Positions 22,976 through 34,080 of a stretch of DNA of 64,000 nt are shown one piece after another; positions within the stretch are counted from its first letter, which is position 1, and each line of letters opens with the position of its first letter. The DNA comes from Alisma plantago-aquatica. Taxonomy: Eukaryota > Streptophyta > Magnoliopsida > Alismatales > Alismataceae. The stretch spans positions 1,124,889,744 through 1,124,953,743 of the forward strand of contig OY856412.1 in NCBI GenBank assembly GCA_963693085.1. Reading direction: 5' to 3'. A model generated the notes under the pieces. The model was not told the origin of the DNA. It did not search any database and worked only from the letters and a program-made list of their open reading frames with translations. The translations under genes were made by a program, and so were the position numbers.

Positions 22976-24674
22976 CTAAGTTTTAGGAATCCAAGCTAAA
23001 TCATCATTCTTTTTCTTATATGGGCATGCAAATGAATAATGTCCAAGAGGCATGCAATAATGACAACTAATGGAGTCAACTTCATTTCTCTTTATAGAAA
23101 GTGTGTTCCTAGGTACAAACATAGTCTTAGTCTTGGATGCTTTAGCTCTTTTGGGTTGATTTCTCTTTGGATCATATCCTAATCCTCTTCTTCCATTATA
23201 ACTAGAGGAAATTTTTAGAATATTTTCAAGCATGTCATTTCCTCTTAACTCATTTATATTTCTTTGTAACTTAGCAATATCATCCATCTTCTTGTTTATA
23301 TCTTTCTTTGCTTGATCTAAATCAGATACTAGAGAGTTTCTTTCTTTGACAACCTCATCATAATCTAAGTGTGAACATAGAACAGGTTGTTTCTGAAGAT
23401 CATTCACTTGAGTTTGCAAGTTTAACTTTTCTAAGGAAAGAATATTGCAATCAGCTTCTACAGATTTTAACTTAAGATCATAATCTTTATTTGCCTTTTT
23501 GAGATCTTCATTTTCACATACAAGATCAAGAAGTTTAACATTTAAATCATCATTTACTTTGTTTGATTTCTTAGGTTTCTTCTTGCGCTCAATATATTTC
23601 TCATGAGTATCTTGAAGACTAGCAATTAGATCTTCTTTTGGTAGATCAAAAAGACTTACCTCTTCTTCTTCTTCATTTGTTGTAGCAATGAGGCATTCTA
23701 CTTCTTCTTTTCCATCATCACTATCATCACTTGAATCATCCCATGCAGCTTTATATGCTCTTTCTTTCTTTTTGTGAGATGATTTCTTCCCTTTCTTGAG
23801 TTTTGGACAATCACCTTTCATGTGTCCCTTCTTGCCACATTCAAAGCACCTGGAGGAAGAAACACGTGGAGTTTTATTAGTTTTAAAACTTTTATATTGC
23901 TTACCATTTACAATGAGAGTTTCTTCTTCACTATCATCTTCACTTGTATCATGATTGTCCTTGGTTGATGCTTTGAATGCAATGTTCTTCTTTTTCCCTT
24001 GTTGAAGTTCACGTTCTCTTCTTTCTTCCTCTTCTAACGTTGCCTCATGAGCTTCTAGGTTGCCTATGAGTTGTTCCATCTTTAGTCGGGTGAGGTCATT
24101 TGCTTCTTCAATGGCCGTCACCTTGGGCTTGTATTTGGGAGGAAGTGATCTAAGAATCTTTGATACCTGATCCTCCTCAAGAACAACTTTACCTAAGGCA
24201 TTTAAACCATTTACAATAGAAGAGAATTTTGCATACATTTCACTAATAGATTCATTTGGATCCATTCGGAAATGTTCAAACTTTTGTTTAAGCATACTAA
24301 CTTTGGAATTCTTAACTTGAACTGTCCCTTCATAAGTTATAGAAAGTCTATGCCATATTTCATAGGTTGTTTCATAGTTTGATATTTTATTAAATTCTCC
24401 TACTGAAATTGAACAATAAAGAATACTTACAGCCTTTGCATTCATTTTGAGCCGATTTTACTGTATTTGCATCCCACTCTGCATATTGCATTTGAGGAAG
24501 CTCGTATGGGGTTGACACCATCCTCCATAAGTCCCAACTGATGCCTTGGAAGTAGAACTGCATCCTTCTCTTCCAATATGTGTAGTTTGTTCCATCAAAC
24601 GCTGGAGGCCTACCAACAAATGTCCCTTTCACCAAACCCTTCGAACAGCCTTCACCTAGAAGTAGTTGCACCAA
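22976..24674 (-). pseudogene. array unit 3 Gag: 5' deletion, LTR-derived start and frameshift
   Basis: A 312-bp deletion removed the first codons of gag, the primer site and about 230 bp of LTR-d. The junction at 24626-24628 shares CTT. By chance an ATG in the LTR (24674) now reads in frame into Gag, giving a hybrid N-terminus (MVQLLLGEGCSKGLVK) followed by GTFVGRPPAFDG. One extra T near 24446-24448 then shifts the frame, so the rest is open only from Met at 24445 (489 codons, both zinc knuckles and coiled coil present). Without a primer site this unit could not be reverse-transcribed from its own LTR. Confidence 0.88.
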
Positions 24675-25812
24675 CTTTGAAGAAGCCTTCTTGAAGTAAC
24701 TTCAAGCTCCCCCTTAAAGTAGCCTTCCTCTTGAAGTAGCTTCCCATTGCAACAGCCTTCTTGAAGTAGTCTGAAGTCCACCTTCTCCACCGAGAAGAAC
24801 CTTCTCCAATCCGCAGCCTCCAACCCTAGGAGTAGAAAGGAGAATACAAAAGATAACAAGGAACAAGAAGGAAAAATAGAAATTACAATACCACTTGTAG
24901 CTCAAGGCTTGATTTGCCTATATCAAGCATATAGATCTCCTAACCAATGAATATTTGAATGTAGGTTTAGTGGATAGGAGATGCTAGCCTATAGGACACA
25001 AAATTTGGAGCAAGGAAAAGAATAGCCAATGCTAGTGTTGCTCAATTTCTCAAAATAGATTGTCAATTGTAAGTGTAAGCTCAAGTATATGCACAAGTGT
25101 AGCTTGGGTGTCATTTGGTGTCCTAAGGCATGTCCTATTTATAGGAATGACCTTCAAGTGCTTAAGGAAGTTCTAGACACTATCTAGGGAGTTCTAAGTG
25201 CTTAACTAGTCGGTAGGTACAAGTTAGTTGTATTAGCAACGGCTAGTTAATTAATTCTGCAGTTGCTGTCAGAGTTCATCTCGGTCGAGGAATTGTCGAC
25301 CGAGATGCCTACTCGGTCGAAGTTTTGTCGACCGACAGGCTCTCTGGATCAAGTATTTGCAACGTTCATCTCCAACTGCCAACTACCTTGTCAGCTGTGT
25401 CTAACGACTACCTGGGTCTTTCTCGGTCGAGAAGTTTGTCGACCGAGAGTGTCTCGGTCGAGGAGTTTGTCGACCGAGATTGACCCTGTTTCAATCTTTC
25501 AATTAAGGCACTAAGTGTGTGTATGAGTGTGCATATGTGACACTATTGAATGGGATGACCTATTTTAGCTAGGGAAGATCTAACACTTGATTTACATGAA
25601 GTCTAAGTACTTGTACATTATATATTTGTACAAGTTTACAATTTATTACATTTCATGACATTTACAATCATTCAAGCATATAGATTCCCTAGAGCTTTAC
25701 AATCATCCACCTCATTCCTGCAACACTCAAGTAGCACGTTAGATCAACAAGAATGAAATGTTTGTCATCATCGAAACAAAGGGATTTATCATAATGTCCA
25801 ATTTATCCAACA
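24626..25812 (-). repeat. array LTR-d (downstream end deleted)
   Basis: It lacks the end next to the primer site, removed by the 312-bp deletion. The remainder, including TATAAATA at 25136-25143 and the TGTTGG start, is intact. Confidence 0.9.
25280..25478. repeat. four TCGGTCGA hairpins in LTR-d
   Basis: All four stems are perfect, including hairpin 2 (TCGGTCGA), a state shared only with LTR-a. Confidence 0.85.
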
Positions 25813-27660
25813 ATCTCTCCCTTTTTGAAGATGACAAACATTTCCTAAATATAAGATAAGGAAATATAAAGCCATGTGAGTTTCATACCTGAAGATTACC
25901 TTTTGTAGCCATTCTTGTTTTGCAAGTGAGTGCTGGCCAAGATGTTATGAAACTCATTTATATTTTTGATTTTATATTCTTTCTCCCCCTTTGTCATTTC
26001 AAAAAGATATCCAAGTTGAATATTTTATATTTCTTCTCCCCCTTAATTTTATACTATGCTCCCCCTTAAATAGATATTCTATATGGATTTAATATCATTT
26101 TTGTCTAATTTAGCCACAATTTGTTTCTCAATCATTTGCAAAGGATGTTAAGCCTTGAAATGATATGAGATCTTGTTAGGTTCATGGCATATGTATTGAT
26201 TTCTCACCTATTTTACAAGGGATGTTAAGCCCTGAAAATAAAATGAGAGTCCTTTAATCTTAGAGTTCATAAAAAAATGTCTCTAACCAAATGCCCGGGA
26301 TGTTAAGCCCTGATTTGTTTAGAGAATTCCATTAAGAACAAGATATGTGTCATATTTGTATAGTTCTTCATATCTAATACTAAACATACTAAAGTCATAA
26401 CAAGCTTCATATGATGTTTACAATATTTTTGTAAGCTTCTTAATCAAATAATCAAAATTTTTATGAGCTCCCCCTTAATCTTATAATTTAAAGCAATTTA
26501 AAGCTTCTAAGGTCACAATTGATTTCTAAAATTTGATTTTGACCTTTATCAGAAGTACATTTTGATACTAAGATTAAGTACAATAAAATGATGTACAAAT
26601 AAGCATTTTGTCAAGCTTATTTTAGGTCGACCTTGACTTCGACCATAGCGCCCCTTGGTCAAACTCGATTTCAACCAAGAGGCAATTTTGCAGATTTCCA
26701 ATTTGAGCACTCATATGTGAAGTGTAATGTATGCATGAAACTTGATTAGATATCAATTTGAAGCATTTTGAGTTATACTCAATATGAAGATGTTCGTCCT
26801 TGATAAGCTTTGTTGTAGGTACATAAATATCAAATTCTATTTCTTCTTGTACCCTTATTTTCATAAAAATATATATCCTTGAAAGCACGATTAATATCTC
26901 AAGTCTTTAAAGATACCAATTAAGGAATTGTATTAATATCTTATGTGTTACGACTATTTGTTTTAGAAGAGCAAGCATTGAAGTTCTAAGGAATATATCA
27001 ACAACAAATCATTTTGCTTGCCTATGTATCATCAAGGATCATTCATGCAATAATCATTATCTTTTTGTGCCATAGAGTTGTATTCTTATGCAACAAGCAT
27101 CATCTTTATATGTAGAAAATTGAATAATGAAATGGTGAAAGCATATCCATGATGTAATGATAAAACAGTAACAACATGAAATTCAACATATGGTTTCTAT
27201 GTGAATAAATCAAAGAATACTTAGAATAGACCATGAAGGCAGTAATTTGACTTAAATCAACATAATTCATAATTTTCAGTTTTAACTTAAACCATTTAGA
27301 GAATAAACCAAATTAATCTCATATAAGTTTTCAAGGATGGTTTCCAGAATTTATACTTTGTTTTGCATGTACAAACAGTCATTAACAACAAATAGATAGC
27401 AATTTGATCAATTGAAAACATATTCAGCAGATTTATTGCATACTGGAAATCAGTGACCTGCTTGGTCGACAATTTCTCGACCGACTGTTCTCTCGGTCGA
27501 CAGTTTCTCGACCGACAAGGTTTCTGGAATGTTTTCAGAACTGTTAATTGCTTCCAAGTAAAACAAAATTATGCAAGTTAGAGCTCGATTATGTTGAGAT
27601 ATGACATTTGTATATCAAGAATCAGTTTAGGTCAAATCTCAACTAGTTAAATTTAAGCTT
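25813..27660 (-). other. array unit 4: 3' untranslated region and polypurine tracts
   Basis: Copy of the unit 1 region. The tract next to the LTR is altered to CAAAAAGGGAGAGAT, breaking the G5 run, although the additional G5 tracts downstream are intact. The 88-codon frame is at 26622-26888 and the hairpins are near 27462-27517, the first with TTGGTCGAC. No pol sequence was seen. Confidence 0.75.
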
Positions 27661-29346
27661 CTAAGTTTTAGGAATCCAAGCTAAATCATCATTCTTTTTC
27701 TTATATGGGCATGAAAATGAATAATGTGCAAGACGCATGCAATAATGACAACTAATGGAGTCAACTTCATTTCTCTTTATAGAAATTGTGTTCCTAGGTA
27801 CAAACATAGTCTTAGTCTTGGATGCTTTAGCTCTTTTGGGTTGATTTCTCTTTGGATCATATCCTAATCCTCTTCTTCCATTATAACTAGAGGAAATTTT
27901 CAGAATATTTTCAAGCATGCCATTTCCTCTTAACTCATTTATATTTCTTTGTAACTTAGCAATATCATGCATCTTCTTGTTTATATCTTTCTTTGCTTGA
28001 TCTAAATCAGATACTAGAGAGTTTCTTTCTTTGACAACCTCATCATAATCTAAGTGTGAACATAGAACAGGTTGTTTCTGAAGATCATTCACTTGAGTTT
28101 GCAAGTTTAACTTTTCTAAGGAAAGAATATTGCAATCAGCTTCTACAGATTTTAACTTAAGATCATAATCTTTATTTGCCTTTTTGAGATCTTCATTTTC
28201 AGATACAAGAGCAAGAAGTTTAACATTTAAATCATCATTTACTTTGTTTGATTTCTTAAGTTTCTTCTTGCACTCAATATATTTCTCATGAGTATCTTGA
28301 AGACTAGCAATTAGATCTTCTTTTGGTAGATCAAAAAGACTTACCTCTTCTTCTTCTTCATTTGTTGTAGCAATGAGGCATTCTACTTCTTCTTTTCCAT
28401 CATCACTATCATCACTTGAATCATCCCATGCAGCTTTATATGCTCTTTCTTTCTTTTTGTGAGATGATTTCTTCCCTTTCTTGAGTTTTGGACAATCACC
28501 TTTCATGTGTCCCTTCTTGCCACATTCAAAGCACCTGGAAGAAGAAACACTAGGAGTTTTATCAGTTTTAAAACTTTTATATTGCTTAACATTTACAATG
28601 AGAGTTTCTTCTTCACTATCATCTTCACTTGTATCATGATTGTCCTTGGTTGATGCTTTGAATGCAATGTTCTTCTTTTTCCCTTGTTGAAGTTCACGTT
28701 CTCTTCTTTCTTCCTCTTCTAGTGTTGCCTCATGAGCTTCTAGGTTGCCTATGAGTTGTTCCATCTTTAGTCGGGTGAGGTCATTTGCTTCTTCAATGGC
28801 CGTCACCTTGGGCTTGTATTTGGGAGGAAGTGATCTAAGAATCTTTGATACCTGATCTTCCTCAAGAACAACTTTACCTAAGGCATTTAAACCATTTACA
28901 ATAGAAGAGAATTTTGCATACATTTCACTAATAGATTCATTTGGATCCATACGGAAATGTTCAAACTTTTGTTTAAGCATACTAACTTTGGAATTCTTAA
29001 CTTGAACTGTCCCTTCATAAGTTATAGAAAGTCTATGCCATATTTCATAGGCTGTTTCACAGTTTGATATTCTATTAAATTCTCCTACTGAAATTGAACA
29101 ATAAAGAATACTTACATCCTTTGCATTCATTTGAGCCGATTTTACTGTATTTGCATCCCACTCTGCATATTGCATTTGAGGAAGCTCGTATGGGGTTGAC
29201 ACCATCCTCCATAAGTCCCAACTGTAGCCTTGGAAGTAGAACTGCATCCTTCTCTTCCAATATGTGTAGTTTGTTCCATCAAACGTTGGAGGCCTAGCAA
29301 CAAATGTCCCTTCAAGGTTAAGGTTGTTGAGCACCCCGTCACCCAT
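27661..29346 (-). CDS. array unit 4 Gag, uninterrupted (561 aa)
   Basis: This is the only open Gag frame of the array, in the unit nearest the 5' LTR. The start is MGDGVLNNLN, 33 bp after the primer site. Residues 22-34 (FDGTNYTYWKRRM) match the N-terminal block that precedes Copia Gag domains; about 70-210 is the UBN2-type Gag domain expected to build the particle. Two CCHC knuckles follow, C272-C275-H280-C285 and C533-C536-H541-C546, which would bind element RNA. Between them are an acidic Ser/Asp stretch (305-335) and a long predicted coiled coil (about 345-475). It ends at a normal stop, without protease or pol downstream. Odd points: knuckle 2 reads MRLAH where the other copies have MPLGH, and its primer site is mutated. 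Expression is untested. Confidence 0.85.
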   Translation of the reverse strand: MGDGVLNNLNLEGTFVARPPTFDGTNYTYWKRRMQFYFQGYSWDLWRMVSTPYELPQMQYAEWDANTVKSAQMNAKDVSILYCSISVGEFNRISNCETAYEIWHRLSITYEGTVQVKNSKVSMLKQKFEHFRMDPNESISEMYAKFSSIVNGLNALGKVVLEEDQVSKILRSLPPKYKPKVTAIEEANDLTRLKMEQLIGNLEAHEATLEEEERRERELQQGKKKNIAFKASTKDNHDTSEDDSEEETLIVNVKQYKSFKTDKTPSVSSSRCFECGKKGHMKGDCPKLKKGKKSSHKKKERAYKAAWDDSSDDSDDGKEEVECLIATTNEEEEEVSLFDLPKEDLIASLQDTHEKYIECKKKLKKSNKVNDDLNVKLLALVSENEDLKKANKDYDLKLKSVEADCNILSLEKLNLQTQVNDLQKQPVLCSHLDYDEVVKERNSLVSDLDQAKKDINKKMHDIAKLQRNINELRGNGMLENILKISSSYNGRRGLGYDPKRNQPKRAKASKTKTMFVPRNTISIKRNEVDSISCHYCMRLAHYSFSCPYKKKNDDLAWIPKT

Positions 29347-29379
29347 TCTTCAAGACCTAGTTAGGGTTCCTTGAAGCCT

Positions 29380-29391
29380 GCTCTGGTACCA
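29380..29391 (-). other. primer binding site of the array 5' LTR, mutated
   Basis: Minus-strand TGGTACCAGAGC differs from the consensus TGGTATCAGAGC at one base. This is the site a full-length transcript from the 5' LTR would use. Confidence 0.85.
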
Positions 29392-30132
29392 ATTGAAAAA
29401 CCACTAGAGGGGGGGGTGAATAGGGTTTTATAAATATTTCAATAATTATTTAACTCAAACAACCAACCACAAAAATATTGGATAAGGGGACAAGGATTTA
29501 GAGTGGTTCCAACCTTAGCAAATACTAAGGCAGTCAATCCACTACCCGGTTGCTTACCCAACCGGGATTTTGAAAGAATCAAATTTTATTACCTCGCAAG
29601 GACTTTACATAAAATTACAATTCTTTCACCAAACCCTTCGAACAGCCTTCACCTAAAAGTAGTTGCACCAACTTTGAAGCAGCCTTCTTGAAGTAACTTC
29701 AAGCTCCCCCTTGAAGTAGCCTTCCTCTTGAAGTAGCTTCCCGTTGCAACAGCCTTCTTGAAGTAGTCCGAAGTCCACCTTCTCCACCGCGAAGAACCTT
29801 CTCCAATCCGCAGCCTCCAACCCTAGGAGTAGCAAGGAGAATACAAAAGATAACAAGGAACAAGAAGGAAAAACAGAAATTACAATACCACTTGTAGCTC
29901 AAGGCTTGATTTGCCTATATCAAGCATATAGATCTCCTAACCAATGAATATTGGAATGTAGGTTTAGTGGATAGGAGATGCTAGCCTATAGGACACAAAA
30001 TTTGGAGCAAGGAAAAGAATAGCCAATGCTAGTGTTGCTCAATTTCTCAAAACAGATTGTCAATTGTAAGTGTAAGCTCAAGTATATGCACAAGTGTAGC
30101 TTGGGTGTCATTTGGTGTCCTAAGGCATGTCC

Positions 30133-30140
30133 TATTTATA
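30133..30140 (-). promoter_or_regulatory. TATA box of the array 5' LTR
   Basis: CCTATAAATAGG on the minus strand, the likely core promoter for the array transcript. The same box is present in every other LTR of the array (10457, 15454, 20451, 25136), so each unit could in principle start its own transcript. Confidence 0.6.
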
Positions 30141-30276
30141 GGAATGACCTTCAAGTGCTTAAGGACGTTCTAGACACTATCTAGGGAGTTCTAAGTGCTT
30201 AACTAGCCGTTAGGTACAAGTTAGTTGTATTAGCAACGGCTAGTTAATTAATTCTGCAGTTGCTGTCAGAGTTCAT

Positions 30277-30475
30277 CTCGGTCGAGGAATTGTCGACCGA
30301 GATGCCTACTCGGTCAAAGTTTTGTCGACCGACAGGCTCTCTGGATCAAGTATTTGCAACGTTCATCTCCAACTGCCAACTACCTTGTCAGCTGTGTCTA
30401 ACGGCTACCTGGGTCTTTCTCGGTCGAGAAGTTTGTCGACCGAGAGTGTCTCGGTCGAGGAGTTTGTCGACCGAG
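30277..30475. repeat. four TCGGTCGA hairpins in LTR-e
   Basis: Same layout, with hairpin 2 reading TCGGTCAA. The hairpins lie upstream of the TATA box (on the minus strand), so they are placed to act as DNA elements near the promoter. Confidence 0.85.
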
Positions 30476-30809
30476 ATTGACCCTGTTTCAATCTTTCAAT
30501 TAAGGCACTAAGTGTGTGTATGAGTGTGCATATGTGACACTATTGAAGGGGATGACCTATTTTAGCTAGGGCAGATCTAACGCTTGATTTACATGAAGTC
30601 TAAGTACTTGTACATTATATATTTGTACAAGTTTACAATTTATTACATTTCATGACATTTACAATCATTCAAGCATATAGATTCCCTAGAGCTTTACAAT
30701 CATCCACCTCATTCCTGCAACACTCAAGTAGCACGTTAGATCAACAAGAATGAAATGTTTGTCATCATCGAAACAAAGGGATTTATCATAATGTCCAATT
30801 TATCCAACA

Positions 30810-32757
30810 AAAAAAACCCTAGGATATTAATGATTTCATAAGATCAGGGTTCAAATCAGAGTTCAGGACCATTCATGATCACTAATCATCATCTAATAAT
30901 ATTTGATTTGATATAAAGATGTACCTTTAATTGCATGTAGAGAGAGAAGGCTAGATTTAGGGTTTCTTCTAATCATTTCATCATTTATCAACTTAGACTA
31001 GTGTTCCGAGTTATTTAGAAAATAGGGTTTCATCTAGGGTTAAATATATTTTAGAAAGTTATATATCATTAAGAAAAGCCATTATTAATAATTAATTATA
31101 ATTATGGAGGTCATTTAGGCTTTAGGCAACTGTTTTGGAAATATAAAACGGATCTAGGTTCTGATAATATTTTACTTGGATGGAGAATATTTTTCTGATC
31201 AAAATGGTATATAGGTTTGATATTTTCTGATAATCTTTGCATTTACTATGATTTTGCTAAGAAAATCAATTTTCAATAGATTAAGATAAATAAGGAAAGG
31301 AAATTACCTTGATTAATGGTCGGATCCGACTAGATCTATGGCTCAGGTTGATCCAAGGATTTGCAGATGGTTTGCGGATTGCTTAGATAGCATTTGATGA
31401 TTGGTCCGAGAAACTTGAGGCTGCATTTGGCTTCAGTTGTTTTGGGATGAGGTCTGCTGAGGTGGCGTCTACTGACCGGTCTAGCTGGGTCCACATTGGC
31501 ACCTTGCTAGCTTCACGCCTTTGGATGTTTGCTCCAAACAGAGGATCTGGTCCTTGTTCATGCCAATGCTCCCGTGAGCAAGGGAGGTTGGATAGGAAGG
31601 AGAGGGGTGTGTTTAGGTTGCGAGGTGGGGATACACTGCCTTGGTAGAAGCATTGTGACTCTGTGAAGCATAGGTTCAAACTGGTGGAGGTACAGAACAT
31701 GAGCTACATCAGTGCAAAGAAGAAATCAGTTCAAGCTATACCTCGAGTGCTGATTAGCTGAGGGTCGAGACAATATCAGCGGTCCAACCTAGAGTCCTGC
31801 GTGATGCCCGAGTTCAACGCAGCAACAAAATATGATCCATGGAGGTGGCCGGAGCCTGGTCGGGTGATGTCGTAGGCTTCTCAAGTCGATATCAGTCTTT
31901 GGACCAACACACCCTTCCGTGAGTGTTGGGATGCCTCCACCTCAGTGCAAGGATGGTACAGACAGAACCGATTGGAGGGAGGAGCTTTGATGTGCGAGCA
32001 GGTTGCAGTGGTTTAGGCTGAAGAAGATGGAGTTGGGTGGAGAAGACGGGGAATGGTGACGAGAAATTGAGGAGTCTTTGCAGCTAAAGGAAGGGTTGCG
32101 GAGCTACTAAGTTCCTTAAATAGGCACCCCGAGGCCTAGGGTTGCCTCCCCTAAAGAGGCCAATGGTTCCATGGCACCTCCATTTGGGCATTTTCAAATC
32201 CCTGATCATTAGGGATATTTCTTGGCCTCGTTGGAAAGATGAGGAGAAACTGGATCTGAAGAACTAACTTTGATGAGATATGATCAAGAGGTGAGAGAGA
32301 TACGAGGGTTCGAAAAATGGCACTACTAAGTAGGTCGAGTTCCGTGAGAAATGGGTGAGGATGACTCAGTCGTCTCTTCCACCGGATCCGGATCCGAATC
32401 CGGGCCAGGGTCCAACAAGATCTAATAGCTATTATATACATTGATTTCAATTGCTTATATCTCCAAAACGGATAATCCAATTAAATTGAAATTTTGGGGA
32501 GAGCTTCATGACCTTATTGAGTAACTATGGTATAATTTTTGGGGTCCAAATTCGAAAGTTTGATATTTTCATTTACTAAATACATTATCACATGTATTTT
32601 ATCATCATAACATACTAGGGTTTGCATTTTTTTTTGCAATTTGTGACACATCTTTGTTCAACTGAGTGAGGAAAGTATATGAGGGTATTTTGGTCAAAAA
32701 AATTGATAATAAAAAAATTAATAGAGAGAAAATATTATAAAAACTCACATTGCCACA
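30810..32757 (-). repeat. T1 3' LTR, right fragment
   Basis: Matches 39041-40983 with a few per cent divergence by eye. It ends at CCACA next to the T1 polypurine tract. The block at 31320-32410 is GC-richer than its surroundings and contains open frames on both strands that I do not consider genes. A GGATCCGGATCC stretch near 32383 is longer than in the 5' LTR. The TATA-like TATTTAAG is at 32115-32122 (minus strand). Confidence 0.9.
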
Positions 32758-32769
32758 TTCTCCCCTCAT
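32758..32769 (-). other. T1 polypurine tract
   Basis: Minus-strand ATGAGGGGAGAA directly precedes the TGTGGCAATG LTR start; it marks the inner edge of the 3' LTR. Confidence 0.8.
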
Positions 32770-32822
32770 TTTAAGATGTTTGCCCTCAAAATTCAAGCAG
32801 CCTGAAAGAGATGTGGATATTT

Positions 32823-34080
32823 CTACTTGACCTCTGACTTGAGCTCCCATGTGGCATCGGTTTGATCATGGTGGCTCCAGAGAACTTTCACCATATCTAT
32901 ATGCCAATTACTGTGAAGCTCCTTTGTCTTGAAATCAAGGATTTTGACTGGTGTCTCAGCATAAGACAGATCATCTTTCATCTCAAAAGGCTCATGATTC
33001 AGAATGTGACTAGGGTCTTTGACATAAGGCTTCATATTAGATACATGAAAGACATTATGCATGGCACTATACTAAGGTGGCAAAGCAAGATGTTAGGCAC
33101 ATTCTCCAACCCTTTTAAGGATCTCAAAGGGTCCCACATAACGAGGATTAAGTTTTCCCTTATTCTTGGCCAAAGATCGAATAGGTCAGATCTTCAGAAA
33201 GACATGATCACCTTCCTTGAATTGACGTTCCTATCAGTGAGCATCTGCATATGATTTCTGCCTATCATGTGCTCGCTTCATTCTCTGCCTAATCATTGCA
33301 ACTTTATCTGCATATAGATGCATCTCCTCATATTTCATCAAGGTGTGTTCTCCGACATCGTCCCAATGTAATGGAGATTTGCACGGTCGTCCATAGAGAG
33401 CTTCATATGGTGGCATCCCAATACTCTCCTGATAGATATTATTATAGGCGAACTCAGCTAAAGGCAGGTAATGGTCCCGCGAGCCTTACCAGTCAAGCAC
33501 ACAAGCTCGTAGAAGATCCTCCAGAATCTGCATTGTTCGTTCTGACTATCCATCTATATGTGGATGATAAGCTATACTGAAGTTCAACTTGGTGCCCAAT
33601 TCTTCTTGAACCTATTTCCATAGCTTTTAAGTGAACTTTGGGTCCTGGTCTGAGACAATGGATGTTGGAACTCCATGCAGACATACAATCTCCTGTATGT
33701 AGAGGTCGGCCAGATCAGACACTTTCACAGTGGTTTTCACAGGGAGGAAATGAGTTGAATTGGTGAGATGTTCCGCTATGACCCATGCAGCGTCGTATCC
33801 TTTCCTGGTCCTGGGTAATCCTACCACGAAGTCCATGGTGATGTGTTCCCATTTCCATTCTGGGATCTCGAGGGGTTGCAGTAGACCGCCTGGTCTTTGA
33901 TGCTCGGCCTTGATTCTCTGGCATGTCAGACATCTGGAAATGAAATCAGCGATATCGTGCTTCATGCCTCTCCACCAGAACTGACGTTGTAGGTCCTTGT
34001 ACATCTTCATTGTGTCGGGATGAATGGTGTACTTGGACCCATGTGCCTTAGAAAGAATCTTTGTCTTTTCAGCTGACTAT
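32823..34080 (-). pseudogene. T1 integrase with C-terminal chromodomain
   Basis: The integrase begins with an HHCC zinc-binding region (about 34045-33890: HPDTMKMYKDLQRQFWWRG, CLTCQRIK), then the catalytic core with MDFVVGLP and SDQDPKF carrying two of the D-D-E acidic residues. The MPPYEALYGRPC segment (33234-33416) follows, then VFHVSNMKPY (about 33050) and a C-terminal chromodomain (VKILDFK ... VKVLWSHHDQTDATWE, 32823-32950). Stops and frame shifts at about 33626, 33490 and 33230 disable it. Chromodomain integrases of chromoviruses are known to steer insertion to particular chromatin; finding one here assigns T1 to that group. Confidence 0.88.

Larger units (their letters stand above)
10308..30809 (-). 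mobile_element. tandem array of a gag-only Sirevirus-like retrotransposon (5 LTRs, 4 bodies)
   Basis: A landmark (GCCTATAGGACAC) recurs at 10308, 15305, 20302, 24987 and 29984, giving periods of 4997, 4997, 4685 and 4997 bp. Each full period is one 1415-bp LTR plus one 3582-bp body, so neighbouring bodies share a single LTR instead of having two each. Bodies hold primer site, gag, a long 3' untranslated region and polypurine tract, but no pol. The right end is a proper LTR terminus (TGTTGGATAAATT on the minus strand at 30809); the left end is truncated within an LTR. Copies look about 98-99% alike by eye. The best explanation is unequal exchange between LTRs of a non-autonomous TR-GAG-type element. 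Confidence 0.88.
29394..30809 (-). repeat. array LTR-e (5' LTR, 1416 bp)
   Basis: Complete LTR at the 5' end of the array, TGTTGGATAAATT ... GGTTTTTCA on the minus strand. Its outer end abuts A-rich T1 LTR sequence (AAAAAAACCC) instead of a polypurine tract, confirming a real element terminus. It differs from LTR-b and LTR-c by few substitutions and one extra G in a G-run. Confidence 0.92.

Noticed and set aside
10601..30475. Regularly spaced palindromes as a CRISPR-like array
   Set aside because: Spacers are not unique between units, the context is a plant LTR retrotransposon, and the motifs form hairpins within LTRs.
31383..31700. Open frames of 66-105 codons on both strands in the T1 LTRs (also 39514-39859)
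   Set aside because: They lie in the GC-rich part of an LTR, overlap on opposite strands, and differ in length between the two LTR copies; no family resemblance.
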